This document shows, piece by piece, positions 9,466-18,349 of a stretch of 64,000 nucleotides of DNA. The stretch is from Legionella nautarum (GTDB lineage Bacteria; Pseudomonadota; Gammaproteobacteria; Legionellales; Legionellaceae): NCBI RefSeq assembly GCF_001467895.1, contig NZ_LNYO01000013.1:228686-292685 (forward strand), given 5' to 3'. Below the pieces are notes generated by a model. That model was not told the DNA's origin, did not search any database, and was given only the letters and a program-made list of their open reading frames with translations. Numbering within the stretch: position 1 is the first letter of the stretch; each line of letters starts with the position of its first letter. Position numbers and translations under genes: made by a program.

Positions 9466-10128
9466 ATGAGATCAAAGATTGGCGATGTAAACAAAGCAAA
9501 TAGTGATGCAATAAAAAAGGAGTTTAGCCGATTAGAAGTAGTGAACTATGATACGGTTTCAGAATTATTGCCAAAGCTTCTTGCGCAAGGTCAACTAACA
9601 TTAGACCATTCAATTTATACTCCTCAAACTTCAAGTACCGGGCAAGGATCTCAAGTTGGCAGATATCTTATTTATGACCATCCCGATAAAACAAACCCTT
9701 TCTCAATATGGGCATTTGCGTTTTCTCAAGGACAAAAGACCTTAATTCACGATCATGAATATAAAGGAACGGTCATCGTGCTTGATGAGCCAATTTCAGA
9801 AAAATATTATAGGCCTCATGGCGATCAAGCCCGCTTAATAAGGCGAGTTGACAGATATCGATTCCATTCGAATAGCGATGATCTAACAACTAATTTTGTT
9901 CATCAACTCGAGCGCAGAAAAGATTTAGGTCCAGGGATTAGTGTTACTCTGCATATTTATAATATGGAAGCTCTGCGAATAAATTTAGAAGGCGATATAG
10001 TCGATAGACGAAATTTAAGGAAGATCTATATCAAGGAGAAGATTGACGATAAGAGTAGTATTCCTCCTTATGAAAAGGAAGAATACTGTGAATTGGGTGA
10101 CAACGCTCGCAGTGTTTTTCGTAACTAG
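9466..10128 (+). CDS. Cysteine dioxygenase-like cupin
   Basis: 220-residue single-domain cupin resembling type I cysteine dioxygenase, the Fe(II) enzyme that oxidises L-cysteine to cysteine sulfinate. It has IHDHEYKG with His95 and His97, VLDEPISEKYY, and the third ligand in VTLHIYNM (His163), the three-His iron site of CDO. The ATG at 9466 is chosen over an upstream in-frame TTG (9448) because AAAGGA sits 6 nt before it. No signal peptide. It stands alone, divergent from the DXD glycosyltransferase and convergent with the cyd operon. Legionella relies on amino acids, especially cysteine, so thiol catabolism is plausible; a related thiol dioxygenase substrate is possible. Confidence 0.68.
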   Translation: MRSKIGDVNKANSDAIKKEFSRLEVVNYDTVSELLPKLLAQGQLTLDHSIYTPQTSSTGQGSQVGRYLIYDHPDKTNPFSIWAFAFSQGQKTLIHDHEYKGTVIVLDEPISEKYYRPHGDQARLIRRVDRYRFHSNSDDLTTNFVHQLERRKDLGPGISVTLHIYNMEALRINLEGDIVDRRNLRKIYIKEKIDDKSSIPPYEKEEYCELGDNARSVFRN

Positions 10129-10141
10129 CCAGTAGTGGCTA
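10126..10141. terminator. Small hairpin between convergent genes
   Basis: TAGCCA-GTAG-TGGCTA spans the cupin stop codon, between it and the convergent cydX. No U-run follows, so this is a weak terminator candidate. Confidence 0.3.
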
Positions 10142-10163
10142 CAAAATAATGCAGTTTTACAGC

Positions 10164-10298
10164 TTAGCTTTCAGAGCTTTTTTCTGTGCTCAAATCCACA
10201 AGACCTTCAGGTTTTTCTCGAAGTTCAAGCCAAACTGCATTAACAATTGCAAAAACACAGGCTAAGCCTGTGCCTAAAATCCAGGAAAAATACCACAT
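10164..10298 (-). CDS. cydX: Cytochrome bd oxidase small subunit CydX
   Basis: A 44-residue membrane peptide beginning MWYFSWILGTGLACVFAIVN and continuing AVWLELREK. This is the CydX/YbgT pattern: an N-terminal MWYF segment, one transmembrane helix and a conserved Glu in a short charged tail. CydX is a structural subunit that stabilises the haem b595/d pair of the CydAB quinol oxidase. It starts 13 bp after the cydB stop with AGGAG 9-10 nt before its ATG, so it is the last gene of the operon. Such short genes are often left out of annotations. Confidence 0.9.
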   Translation of the reverse strand: MWYFSWILGTGLACVFAIVNAVWLELREKPEGLVDLSTEKSSES

Positions 10299-10311
10299 AT
10301 AATTGTTTCTC

Positions 10312-11445
10312 CTAATAGGCTGAATCAGCGTTTTTGATTGAGCTTTCAGTCACTTTGCCACCTAATACGCGATAAACCCAAGCGGTGTAGGCAAGGATAA
10401 TAGGTAAAAAAATGGCAGTAACAATCAGCATGATAAATAGGGTAAGCTGACTTGAAGAGCTATCCCAAACAAGTAAGCTAAATTTGGGATTAGACGAGGA
10501 GGGAAGTATAAAAGGAAACATAGACACTCCCACGGTCGCGATAATAGTACCCACAGAGATACCGCTCAAAACAAAAGCCAAGATAGTCTTTCTTGCAAAA
10601 ATAAAAGCTAAAAAAGCTGAAAATAAAGCCAATAAAGGCACAAGCATGGTAATAGGGTAGGCTTTATAATTATTAAACCATGCTCCGGTTTGCAAAATAA
10701 CCTCTTTATAAGTCGGGTTAGAAGGTCCATCATGGGCGGGAAGGGATTGTAGAGCATAGCCCTTGATTTGAAAATAAGTCCAAACCCCTAAGGCAATGAA
10801 AAGCAAGATAACTAAAAGGGCGGTAATGCGCGCCTGTTTTCTTGCTCTACTTTGCAAGGCTCCCTCTGTTTTTATCTGCAGAAAAAAAGCACCGTGCATC
10901 GCTAGCATCAACACAGAGAGCAAGCCACATCCGATAGCAAAAGGATTGAGTAGGTCTAAAAATGCTCCTGTGTAGAATATTCTTAAGCTTTCATCAAAAT
11001 AAAAGGGAACACCTTGTAAGACATTTCCAACGGCGACGCCAAAAATTAAAGCAGGAACGAAACCTCCAATGAATAAGGCATAATCCCAGAGTTGTCGCCA
11101 AGCAGGATTATCGATTTTAGAACGATATTTAAAACCCACCGGCCTTAATATCAAAGCTAAAAGTACCAGCAACATAGCAAAATAAAACCCTGAAAACGAT
11201 AAGGCATATAAAGTAGGCCAGGCTGCAAAAATAGCTCCAGCGCCTAAAATTAACCATACCTGATTTCCCTCCCAAGTCGGTCCTATGCTATTGATCATGA
11301 TGCGTTTTTCGGTATCGGTTTTAGCTAGCCAAGGGAGCCCCATGGCTACGCCTAAATCAAAACCATCCATGACGGCAAAACCTATTAAAAGTATACCGAT
11401 CAATAACCACCATATTACTCGCAGTGTTTCATAATCTAAAGGCAT
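10312..11445 (-). CDS. cydB: Cytochrome bd ubiquinol oxidase subunit II
   Basis: 377 residues with about 8-9 membrane helices. The N-terminus (MPLDYETLRVIWWLLIGILLIGFAVMDGFDLG) and the following NSIGPTWEGNQVWLI are signatures of CydB. It pairs with CydA to form the high-affinity oxygen reductase that oxidises ubiquinol without pumping protons, used at low oxygen and under nitric oxide or peroxide stress. The start is 15 bp downstream of cydA, in the operon cydP-cydA-cydB-cydX. Length matches the E. coli subunit (379). Very secure. Confidence 0.96.
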   Translation of the reverse strand: MPLDYETLRVIWWLLIGILLIGFAVMDGFDLGVAMGLPWLAKTDTEKRIMINSIGPTWEGNQVWLILGAGAIFAAWPTLYALSFSGFYFAMLLVLLALILRPVGFKYRSKIDNPAWRQLWDYALFIGGFVPALIFGVAVGNVLQGVPFYFDESLRIFYTGAFLDLLNPFAIGCGLLSVLMLAMHGAFFLQIKTEGALQSRARKQARITALLVILLFIALGVWTYFQIKGYALQSLPAHDGPSNPTYKEVILQTGAWFNNYKAYPITMLVPLLALFSAFLAFIFARKTILAFVLSGISVGTIIATVGVSMFPFILPSSSNPKFSLLVWDSSSSQLTLFIMLIVTAIFLPIILAYTAWVYRVLGGKVTESSIKNADSAY

Positions 11446-11460
11446 TAGGTGATCCTCCTG

Positions 11461-12990
11461 TTAATGGCTCATGTTGTCTGGGCCAAGGCGAATGTATTTG
11501 ACCATTAAATACAGCTCAACTATTGCAAGCACACTGTAAAATAGTACAAATCCCGCAATAGAAGTTAAAACCTGACCTGAGGTCAAAGAAGAAACACCCA
11601 TAAAAGTGGGTAATACTCCTTCAACAGCCCAAGGCTGGCGGCCATACTCAGCAACAACCCAACCAAGTTCGGCAGCTAACCAAGGAAGAGGTAAAGAATA
11701 AAAAGCGATTCGATGATACCAAGTAGTTTTTTCTAAGCGATGCCTGACCGAAAGATAAAAGCCAACGCCAAAAAGAAGGATAAAATACATCCCACAGGCA
11801 ACCATAATTCTAAACGAAAAAAATATTGGTAAAACTTTGGGTTTGAGATCATTGGCTGCTTTATTAATTTGTTCCTCAGTCGCATCGTTGACATTTTCAG
11901 TGTACTTTTTAAGTAACAAGGCATAACCCAAATTGTTAACATGACCCTCAAATAGTGCTTTGGAGATTGTATTGTTAGGATCGGTTTGCAAAGTTTTTAA
12001 AGCACCGTAAGCGATCATGCCGTCTTTAATTCTCTCCTTTCCTTGCTCGATTAATTGCATGATTCCTTCGACCGGGGTGTTAAAAGAACGGGTAGCTATA
12101 ATGCCTAAAAGAAAAGGAATATCGATCGCATATTTAGTAGAATGCGATTGTTCATCCGGTATACCAAAGAGAGTTAAGCTTGCTGGTGCCTTTTCGGTAT
12201 GCCACATTCCTTCGATCGCGGCAATTTTCATTTTTTGGTTTTCGTTAGCAACGTAACCACTTTCATCACCTAGCACAACTACGGATAAAGCGGAAGCAAG
12301 TCCAAAAGAGACTGCAACCGTCATAGAGCGTTTGGCGAAGGGAATATTTCTTTTTCTTAAGAGAAAATAGGCGCTAACAGAGAGTACAAACATCGCGCCT
12401 GTGACATAGCCTGCGCTGATGGTATGAACAAATTTTGCCTGCGCAACGGGATTGAAGAGTAAGTCATAAAAACTACTGACTTCCATACGCATGGTCTGAT
12501 AGTCAAAATAAGCACCAACAGGATTTTGCATCCAACCATTTGCAATTAAAATCCACAGCGCAGAAAGGTTAGTCCCCAAGGCCAGTAACCAGGTACAAAT
12601 CAAATGCTGCAATTTAGATAATTTATTCCATCCAAAGAAAAATAAACCCACAAAAGTAGCCTCGAGGAAAAAAGCCATCATTCCCTCAATAGCTAAGGGT
12701 GCGCCAAAAACATCTCCTACGTAATGCGAATAGTAAGCCCAATTCGTACCGAACTGAAACTCCATGGTAAGGCCTGTTGCTACTCCCAAAACAAAATTAA
12801 TTCCAAACAGCAAACCCCAATATTTGACCATCTGACGCCAGATATCTCGACCAGTCATCACGTAGACTGTTTCCATGATCGCTATCATGAGAGAAAGTCC
12901 AAGCGTCAACGGGACAAACAAAAAATGATATAAGGCTGTTAGAGCAAATTGTAATCTGGATAAATCAACAAGTTCAGCTGAAAAAGTCAT
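11461..12990 (-). CDS. cydA: Cytochrome bd ubiquinol oxidase subunit I
   Basis: 509 residues. The N-terminus carries SRLQFALTALYHFLFVPLTLGL, containing the haem b595 ligand His. The quinol-binding Q loop runs from IAAIEGMWHTEKAPASLTLFG through ATRSFNTPVEG to YTENVNDATEEQI and is of the long (E. coli CydA, L-subfamily) type. FFSFRIMVACG carries the haem b558 Met ligand, and GWVVAEYGRQPWAVEGVLPT is the C-terminal signature. It sits 15 bp after cydP and 15 bp before cydB. The presence of the full Q loop separates it from the cyanide-insensitive short-loop oxidases. Confidence 0.96.
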   Translation of the reverse strand: MTFSAELVDLSRLQFALTALYHFLFVPLTLGLSLMIAIMETVYVMTGRDIWRQMVKYWGLLFGINFVLGVATGLTMEFQFGTNWAYYSHYVGDVFGAPLAIEGMMAFFLEATFVGLFFFGWNKLSKLQHLICTWLLALGTNLSALWILIANGWMQNPVGAYFDYQTMRMEVSSFYDLLFNPVAQAKFVHTISAGYVTGAMFVLSVSAYFLLRKRNIPFAKRSMTVAVSFGLASALSVVVLGDESGYVANENQKMKIAAIEGMWHTEKAPASLTLFGIPDEQSHSTKYAIDIPFLLGIIATRSFNTPVEGIMQLIEQGKERIKDGMIAYGALKTLQTDPNNTISKALFEGHVNNLGYALLLKKYTENVNDATEEQINKAANDLKPKVLPIFFSFRIMVACGMYFILLFGVGFYLSVRHRLEKTTWYHRIAFYSLPLPWLAAELGWVVAEYGRQPWAVEGVLPTFMGVSSLTSGQVLTSIAGFVLFYSVLAIVELYLMVKYIRLGPDNMSH

Positions 12991-13005
12991 GGAACGGCCT
13001 CTTTT

Positions 13006-13167
13006 TTATGGTGTGAATACCTGATGTTCGGTTTTGCCAAACAACCATTCTCTGCTATTAGATAAATTAGGATGCATATCTTTTACACAGAAATACCATA
13101 ATAAAAAAAGCAACACTAATTTGACAGCAACAGTACGTAAAATATCTTTAGTGTAGGGTTTCATCAT
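13006..13167 (-). CDS. cydP: Cytochrome oxidase putative small subunit CydP
   Basis: A 53-residue peptide (52 if the second of two adjacent ATGs is used): MKPYTKDILRTVAVKLVLLF, then a transmembrane segment LLFLLWYFCVKDMHPN and a polar C-terminal tail ending HQVFTP. Short proteins of this pattern directly before cydA are annotated as CydP. The stop is 15 bp from cydA, and the start lies within the last 20 bp of the acyltransferase gene at 13148, so translation may be coupled across all five genes. Its role in oxidase assembly is inferred from position. Confidence 0.75.
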   Translation of the reverse strand: MMKPYTKDILRTVAVKLVLLFLLWYFCVKDMHPNLSNSREWLFGKTEHQVFTP

Positions 13168-14290
13168 AAGCAAGCCTAATTTTATATCTGAGGTAGCGAT
13201 ATTTCATAGCGAGTCTCTCATATTTTTTATTTAAATAATTCCTAAATCGGATTTCAACAAAATGATGTGAAATGATGGAAATGGCAATTAACATAAAAAA
13301 TGCAAGGATAGCTAAAATAACATTGTTAGAGAGTAAAGGATACTGAGTTATGATTTCATTATGCTTACTTACCATAGTCATTAATATCAATGCTTGAAAA
13401 GAATAAAATGAGTAGCTAATTCGTCCAAGATAGATAAAACTGCGCCGAGTCATGAAATTGTATAAGCGGCCAGAATTGAGGGAAGCTAGGCTAAAAATTA
13501 GAATGCTTATTAAGGGGACGGTTGCAAAATTTTGGGCGAGTGCGATATGACCATAGGCTGGTCCCCAGGTTAAATGGGAATAAAGTTGAATCATACAAAG
13601 AGTTGCACAGAGGCTAGAATGCGCCACGCGAATACCTCGCGCAAAAAGAAGACCGCAACCGGCACCAATCAAAAACTCAGAGACCCTAAATATGGGCAGA
13701 GAATAGAATACGATATTATTGGGGATGGGATTAAATAAGAGCAATGAAAACCCTGGCAGGGCTGAGCAAAAATATAGAACGATGAGCGCAATCCCGAGTT
13801 GTTTATTAGTCAAATTTTTTAAGTGGCTAATAAAAAAGGGGAATAAAGCATAAAAAAACATTTCTACGCTGAGAGACCAACTTCCACCATTATTCCAAGT
13901 TGTAAAAAGCTGGGGAATCCACGCTTGAAGCATGAGTAGATTGACAACAATGACGTAGACATAGCGAAAGCTTTGATTCGGTTCAGTGAAGGATAAAGAG
14001 CTGATTAGCCAGGGGATGGTAACCACAGCGGCTAAAAAATAGGCTGGATAAATACGTGTGAAACGATTGAAAGCATAGTTTTTATAATTTGAGACGCCAT
14101 TATGAAATCGATAACCTAAGACAAAGCCGGATAAGATAAAAAATAGGCTCATCCCGCAGGCTCCTTCGCTTAAAAAGCGAGCAATATTACCATGGGAAGA
14201 AAAAGGAATATAAAGTTGGATATGAAATAAAAATACATAGAAGGCCGCAACAAATCTTAGACTCGTTAATGTCAAAATTTCTTTTTGCAT
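13148..14290 (-). CDS. Acyltransferase 3 family membrane protein (OafA/YrhL-like)
   Basis: About 380 residues with ten hydrophobic segments. The N-terminal LTSLRFVAAFYVFLFHIQLY holds the family's signature Arg and catalytic His; LSEGACGMSLFFILSGFVLGYRF and NGGSWSLSVEMFFYALFPF follow, all typical of acyltransferase-3 enzymes that O-acetylate sugars of LPS or other envelope glycans. The ATG at 14290 (MQKEILTL) is preferred over one at 14317, because AAGGG precedes it by 6 nt. Its 3' end overlaps the cydP start, an unusual link between a sugar-modification gene and the respiratory operon. Substrate unknown. Confidence 0.8.
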   Translation of the reverse strand: MQKEILTLTSLRFVAAFYVFLFHIQLYIPFSSHGNIARFLSEGACGMSLFFILSGFVLGYRFHNGVSNYKNYAFNRFTRIYPAYFLAAVVTIPWLISSLSFTEPNQSFRYVYVIVVNLLMLQAWIPQLFTTWNNGGSWSLSVEMFFYALFPFFISHLKNLTNKQLGIALIVLYFCSALPGFSLLLFNPIPNNIVFYSLPIFRVSEFLIGAGCGLLFARGIRVAHSSLCATLCMIQLYSHLTWGPAYGHIALAQNFATVPLISILIFSLASLNSGRLYNFMTRRSFIYLGRISYSFYSFQALILMTMVSKHNEIITQYPLLSNNVILAILAFFMLIAISIISHHFVEIRFRNYLNKKYERLAMKYRYLRYKIRLAYDETLH

Positions 14291-14440
14291 ATCTAGCCCT
14301 TGTACCTTTGGTAGCATGATTTTAAAGGATTAGCGCAGAAATAGAAATGGATTAATTCTTGTCACGAAGATTTAAAAATCGAATAAAAAAACCTATTTAT
14401 TTTCACTGCAATTAAATTAAGGAGTTGCTTTTTTACTTTC

Positions 14441-14570
14441 CGTGGTTTGTCCGGCGTTGTTGCAAGCTCTACACTCTTGCCTACCTAACCTAACGCGGCT
14501 TGTCCGCGGTATCCAAGCGATCTTTTTTCTTACTCGGATCTCTGGAGCCCGCGAACAAGTCGCCGTACAT
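14441..14570. repeat. Dispersed palindromic element, copy 1
   Basis: About 130 bp related to the copies at 23063-23190 and 54893-54982. Shared blocks include GCTTGTCCGCGGTATCCA, GCGATCTTTTTTCTTACTC and CCCGCGAACAAGTCG, which pair with one another as inverted repeats. It has no coding frame. The end repeats are more degenerate here than in copy 2. It lies in the 460-bp gap between divergent acyltransferase and glycosyltransferase genes; the rest of that gap shows only a GCTAAA/TTTAGC hairpin at 14633-14650. Confidence 0.75.
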
Positions 14571-14750
14571 TAACAAAGGAGCTTATGCCCCTAACATAAT
14601 GGCAGTGATATTTACTTTGGGTCAATAAACTCGCTAAAATGCAATTTAGCTTAGCAAGTTATTAGGCTTAGATTCAGAAGATAAGATTTTTCTGGGCTTA
14701 AATAGCTCTGCTCAAATGATTTTAGCCATTATTTAGTAATTCGGGACTTC

Positions 14751-15914
14751 ATGAAAATTCTTCATGTTTATAAGACGTTTTTAGGTGATGCTTTTGGTGG
14801 GGTAGAGCGTGTTATTGCGCAAATTGTCCGTAATCAACAATCCAACTTCCATCATACAATTTTATCATTGTCACCTGATCCTGAACCAAGAGAATTAGAA
14901 TACCTTGGTATCAAAATTATTCGTTATAAAGAAAGTCTTAACATTGCATCAAATAGTATTTCCTTTTCTTTGTTAAAAGATTTTCGCAAAATTGCTGAGC
15001 AAGCTGATGTGATCCACTATCATTTTCCTTGGCCATTTGCAGACATTTTGCATTTATTTTCAAGGACTAAGAAGCCATCAATCTTAACCTACCATTCAGA
15101 TATTGTTCGCCAAAAAACTTTATTTTATTTTTATCGTCCTTTAATGCATTGTTTTTTAAAGGCTATAGGTACTATTGTTGCGACCTCACCTAATTATTTT
15201 TCTACAAGCCCTGTGTTGCAGAAATATCATAATAAAGTGACGGTTATTCCAATTGGTCTCAATAAATCAAATTATGCAACCCCTCCTGAGGAACGCCAAA
15301 CTTATTGGCGAAATCTTTATGGCGATAAATTTTTTCTCTTCGTTGGAGTAATGCGTTATTACAAAGGGTTACATATTTTATTAGAAGCTGCTAAAGGTAC
15401 TTCATTTCCTATTTTAATTGTAGGAACAGGGCCTATTGAAGAAGAATTAAGGAAACTGACTCAAGAGTTAGGGCTAACTAATATTCACTTTCTAGGTCGA
15501 TTAGCAGAAGAAGATAAAATTGCGCTCTTGCAACTATGCCTGTCGGTCATATTTCCATCTCATTTGCGCTCAGAGGCTTTTGGTGTTTCGCTTCTTGAGG
15601 GGGCGATGTTTTCGAAGCCTTTAATTTCTTCAGAAATTGGTACAGGTACCAGTTATATTAATATCGATGGCGAAACAGGACTTGTCGTACCTCCTGGAGA
15701 TTCAGATTCCCTGCGATCTGCAATGCAATATCTTTGGGATAACCCTGAGCAGGCCAACGCTATGGGGCAAAAAGCTGGTGAGCGATACTGGGAGCTTTTC
15801 ACTGCCGATAAAATGGTCGCTGAATATGAACGACTTTATCGGGATGTTGTAAGCAAGAAGCGAGGGAATTCTCTGTTGTTGAATAAAAATTCAATGACAA
15901 ACCAAAATGTGTAA
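14751..15914 (+). CDS. GT4 family glycosyltransferase
   Basis: 387-residue GT-B fold glycosyltransferase. The N-terminus MKILHVYKTFLGDAFGGVER has the GGVER acceptor loop; IHYHFPWPFADIL and TYHSDIV follow. The C-terminal nucleotide-sugar domain shows FLFVGVMRYYKGLHILLEA and the E-x7-E motif in SEAFGVSLLEGAMFSKPLI, with the GETGLVVPPGD loop. These are classic GT4 features, closest in style to mannosyl/galactosyltransferases of LPS loci. No membrane segments. It is probably involved in LPS core or O-chain assembly with the acyltransferase and epimerase genes downstream. Donor sugar not determinable. Confidence 0.83.
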   Translation: MKILHVYKTFLGDAFGGVERVIAQIVRNQQSNFHHTILSLSPDPEPRELEYLGIKIIRYKESLNIASNSISFSLLKDFRKIAEQADVIHYHFPWPFADILHLFSRTKKPSILTYHSDIVRQKTLFYFYRPLMHCFLKAIGTIVATSPNYFSTSPVLQKYHNKVTVIPIGLNKSNYATPPEERQTYWRNLYGDKFFLFVGVMRYYKGLHILLEAAKGTSFPILIVGTGPIEEELRKLTQELGLTNIHFLGRLAEEDKIALLQLCLSVIFPSHLRSEAFGVSLLEGAMFSKPLISSEIGTGTSYINIDGETGLVVPPGDSDSLRSAMQYLWDNPEQANAMGQKAGERYWELFTADKMVAEYERLYRDVVSKKRGNSLLLNKNSMTNQNV

Positions 15915-16023
15915 AATTATCAGCTTTAGGTAATATCCGTCGTTGTAAGCATTGTTAGTATCCAAGCCGCGGCTATTTGCCAGACGGTAGGTTTTGGCCT
16001 TGAGGAATCAGTAGTATTCACTG

Positions 16024-16047
16024 TCATTCTCGCGAAATCGAGAATCT
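16024..16047. repeat. REP-like GTCATTC palindrome
   Basis: Within the 291-bp gap 15915-16205 is GTCATTCTCGCGAAATCGAGAATC, with a perfect 7-bp stem (ATTCTCG/CGAGAAT). Related palindromes occur at 43288-43315 and 52926-52952. It resembles the short GTCATTCCCGCG repeats scattered between Legionella genes. No gene is seen in the rest of the gap. Confidence 0.55.
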
Positions 16048-16205
16048 ATTTCTCAATAGCACAGGGCTTCAAAGGAGAATGGCTCCCTACCTTCAGGGAT
16101 GGCAGTTTTAAAAACGGTTGACTTCCTCAGAGTGGGCCAAAGTCTAAATCAGGCAACAACATAGGTTTGCAATGACGGTAGTTTTGTTTTGATTATGAGA
16201 CGCTA

Positions 16206-17246
16206 ATGGCAAGTAGAAATAATTCTTTTGATTTGATTAGGCATTTTGCTGCAGTGTTGGTGCTTTTTAGCCATCATTTCGCTTTATCAAACTTAGCTGA
16301 ACCAACTTTTCTCCATTGGGATACCTTTGGCTTTGTTGCTGTCGTCATTTTTTTTACGATATCGGGCTATTTTATGCCTGCAAGTTTTACTAGCTCTGGT
16401 AATTTTGCAGTCTTTATGGCAAAACGTTGTCGACGTATTTTTCCCGGTCTAATTGTCTGCTCTTTAGTGATGGTTTACTTAATCGGTAGTATTTTTACAT
16501 CCAGTCCGACTATCAATTACTTATTTAGTTTATCCACTTTGAAAACTTCAGTTATGTATTCTTCATTTATGGCTAGACCCATTCCAGGTGTTTTTTCTGA
16601 TTTTCTATGCAAAGACGTGATTAATGGCAGTTTATGGACTTTACCGGTAGAATTCGCTAGTTATATTATTATTGGTGTTGTGCTTTCCTACATCAACAGT
16701 TGGAAGTCGATTTTACCCTTGCTACTGTCATGTATCGTAATCACGATGATTTTGACTAAGACAGGTAAAAATTATGGGTTTTACTCAATTCCACTCAATT
16801 ACTTAGCACTCTTTGGAATTGCTTTTGCCGGTGGCGCACTCATGTCGATGACTCAAGATAATTGGTATACATCGAGGGCTTATTTAGCCATTGCAGCCAT
16901 AGCGTTGTTAACCGTTTTGCAGGGGCGTCCCGAAATGCAAGTGTTAGGTACTTTAAGTCTTGCTGCATTAACGGTAATCGTTGGTGTTTCTTTTCAAGAA
17001 AAATGGATAAATGGAAAGTTTGATATTTCTTACGGAATTTATATTTATGCTTTTCCAATACAGCAACTGGTTATTAATTTAATTACTCAAAGTTTTTGGC
17101 TTAGTATGGCTATTGCCATCGTGTTCACTTTTTTCGTAGCTTATTTATCATATCGCTTTGTTGAAAAACCTTTTTTATATGCGAGGACCCATCGACAATC
17201 TGCCAACCAACCACAGGTCATGGAGTTTTCAGCATCAATTCATTAA
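16206..17246 (+). CDS. Acyltransferase 3 family membrane protein
   Basis: 346 residues, about ten membrane helices. The N-terminal RNNSFDLIRHFAAVLVLFSHHFAL has the conserved Arg and the catalytic His in FSHH; GFVAVVIFFTISGYFMPASF and NGSLWTLPVEFASYIII are the second and third family motifs, and YRFVEKPFLY closes the protein. It probably O-acetylates an LPS or core sugar. It is distinct in sequence from the acyltransferase at 13148. The gene is 13 bp upstream of the epimerase gene on the same strand, so they likely share a transcript. Confidence 0.8.
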   Translation: MASRNNSFDLIRHFAAVLVLFSHHFALSNLAEPTFLHWDTFGFVAVVIFFTISGYFMPASFTSSGNFAVFMAKRCRRIFPGLIVCSLVMVYLIGSIFTSSPTINYLFSLSTLKTSVMYSSFMARPIPGVFSDFLCKDVINGSLWTLPVEFASYIIIGVVLSYINSWKSILPLLLSCIVITMILTKTGKNYGFYSIPLNYLALFGIAFAGGALMSMTQDNWYTSRAYLAIAAIALLTVLQGRPEMQVLGTLSLAALTVIVGVSFQEKWINGKFDISYGIYIYAFPIQQLVINLITQSFWLSMAIAIVFTFFVAYLSYRFVEKPFLYARTHRQSANQPQVMEFSASIH

Positions 17247-17259
17247 TAAGGGAAATAAT

Positions 17260-18228
17260 ATGAAACCGAAAGAAGTCCTGTTAACGGGAGCAACGGGGTT
17301 TATCGGCGGGCAGTTAGTCAAACGACTTTTGCAGGATACCGAAGTTTCCTTACGAATAGTTCTACGAGCTGCTGGAGAGCAGTTTAGAGATCCGCGAATG
17401 ACTGTTTTTTCACCCGTCGACTTATCCATCAATGCGGATTGGAGTGTGATGCTGCAAGGTTGCGATGTAGTCATTCACAGTGCTGCTCGCGCTCACATCA
17501 TGAAAGAGACTGCCAAAGATCCTCTTAGCGAATATAGAAAAATAAATACAGAGGCTACCTTAAATTTAGCAGGTCAAGCTGCCCAACAAGGGGTGAAGCG
17601 GTTTATCTTTATTAGTACAATCGGTGTGAATGGAAACACGACAACCCGCAGCCAAGTGTTTTCTGCAGATGATTTGCCAAATCCTAGCAATCCTTATGCA
17701 ATTTCTAAATATGAAGCAGAACGCGGGTTGCAACGGATAGCAAAAGAAAGCAACATGGAAATTGTCATCATTAGACCTCCCTTAGTTTATGGACCGAGTG
17801 CAAAAGGGAATTTCCATCGTTTAATTCACTGGTTAAAAAAAGGAATTCCTTTACCTTTAGGTGCAATAAACAACAAACGCAGTTTTGTATCGATTGATAA
17901 TCTTCTTAGCCTCATCCTCACCTGTATTGAGCATCCTGCCGCTGCGAATCAAATTTTTCTAGTCAGTGACGGAGAAGATATATCAACGACGGTGTTATTA
18001 AAAAAGATGAGTCAGATCATGAAGCAACCTGCTCGACTATTACCCATACCACAGAGTATGCTCAGTTTAGTTGCTAACCTTTTGGGCCGGAAAGATGATT
18101 TACAACGCTTATGTGGATCATTGCAAATTGATATTACTAAAACTCGTGAAGTGCTGGGCTGGAAACCAGAAGTTAGCATGGAGGAGACCTTGCGTTTGAT
18201 CGTAGAGCAGAGCCGGTTGCATCAATGA
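17260..18228 (+). CDS. NAD-dependent UDP-sugar epimerase/reductase (extended SDR)
   Basis: 322 residues; extended SDR of the WbpV/UDP-N-acetylglucosamine 4-epimerase/reductase group. It starts MKPKEVLLTGATGFIGGQLV with the GxxGxxG NAD loop, then VIHSAARAHIM, ISTIGVNG and the catalytic YAISKYEAE (Tyr-x3-Lys), then IIRPPLVYGP. The ATG at 17260 is chosen over an upstream GTG-type extension because AAGGGA stands 7-8 nt before it. Such enzymes make the UDP-HexNAc (for example QuiNAc or FucNAc) used by WbpL-type initiating transferases; one is encoded at 20425, separated only by the oppositely oriented pgi. The exact product is inferred. Confidence 0.8.
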   Translation: MKPKEVLLTGATGFIGGQLVKRLLQDTEVSLRIVLRAAGEQFRDPRMTVFSPVDLSINADWSVMLQGCDVVIHSAARAHIMKETAKDPLSEYRKINTEATLNLAGQAAQQGVKRFIFISTIGVNGNTTTRSQVFSADDLPNPSNPYAISKYEAERGLQRIAKESNMEIVIIRPPLVYGPSAKGNFHRLIHWLKKGIPLPLGAINNKRSFVSIDNLLSLILTCIEHPAAANQIFLVSDGEDISTTVLLKKMSQIMKQPARLLPIPQSMLSLVANLLGRKDDLQRLCGSLQIDITKTREVLGWKPEVSMEETLRLIVEQSRLHQ

Positions 18229-18349
18229 GGTTTGTTGGGTCAAGGCCTATAGCCGTCCTATTAAGGGGATTTATTTGATTCCATTCAGGCTCTCAGTAGC
18301 GTTGTAAATCATCTTTTATCTCCACGAAATTCTGTTCTTTCTGTTTATA

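Noticed and set aside
12017-12933. ORFs antisense to cydA
   Set aside because: They lie wholly inside a well-conserved gene with full family motifs and have no ribosome sites.
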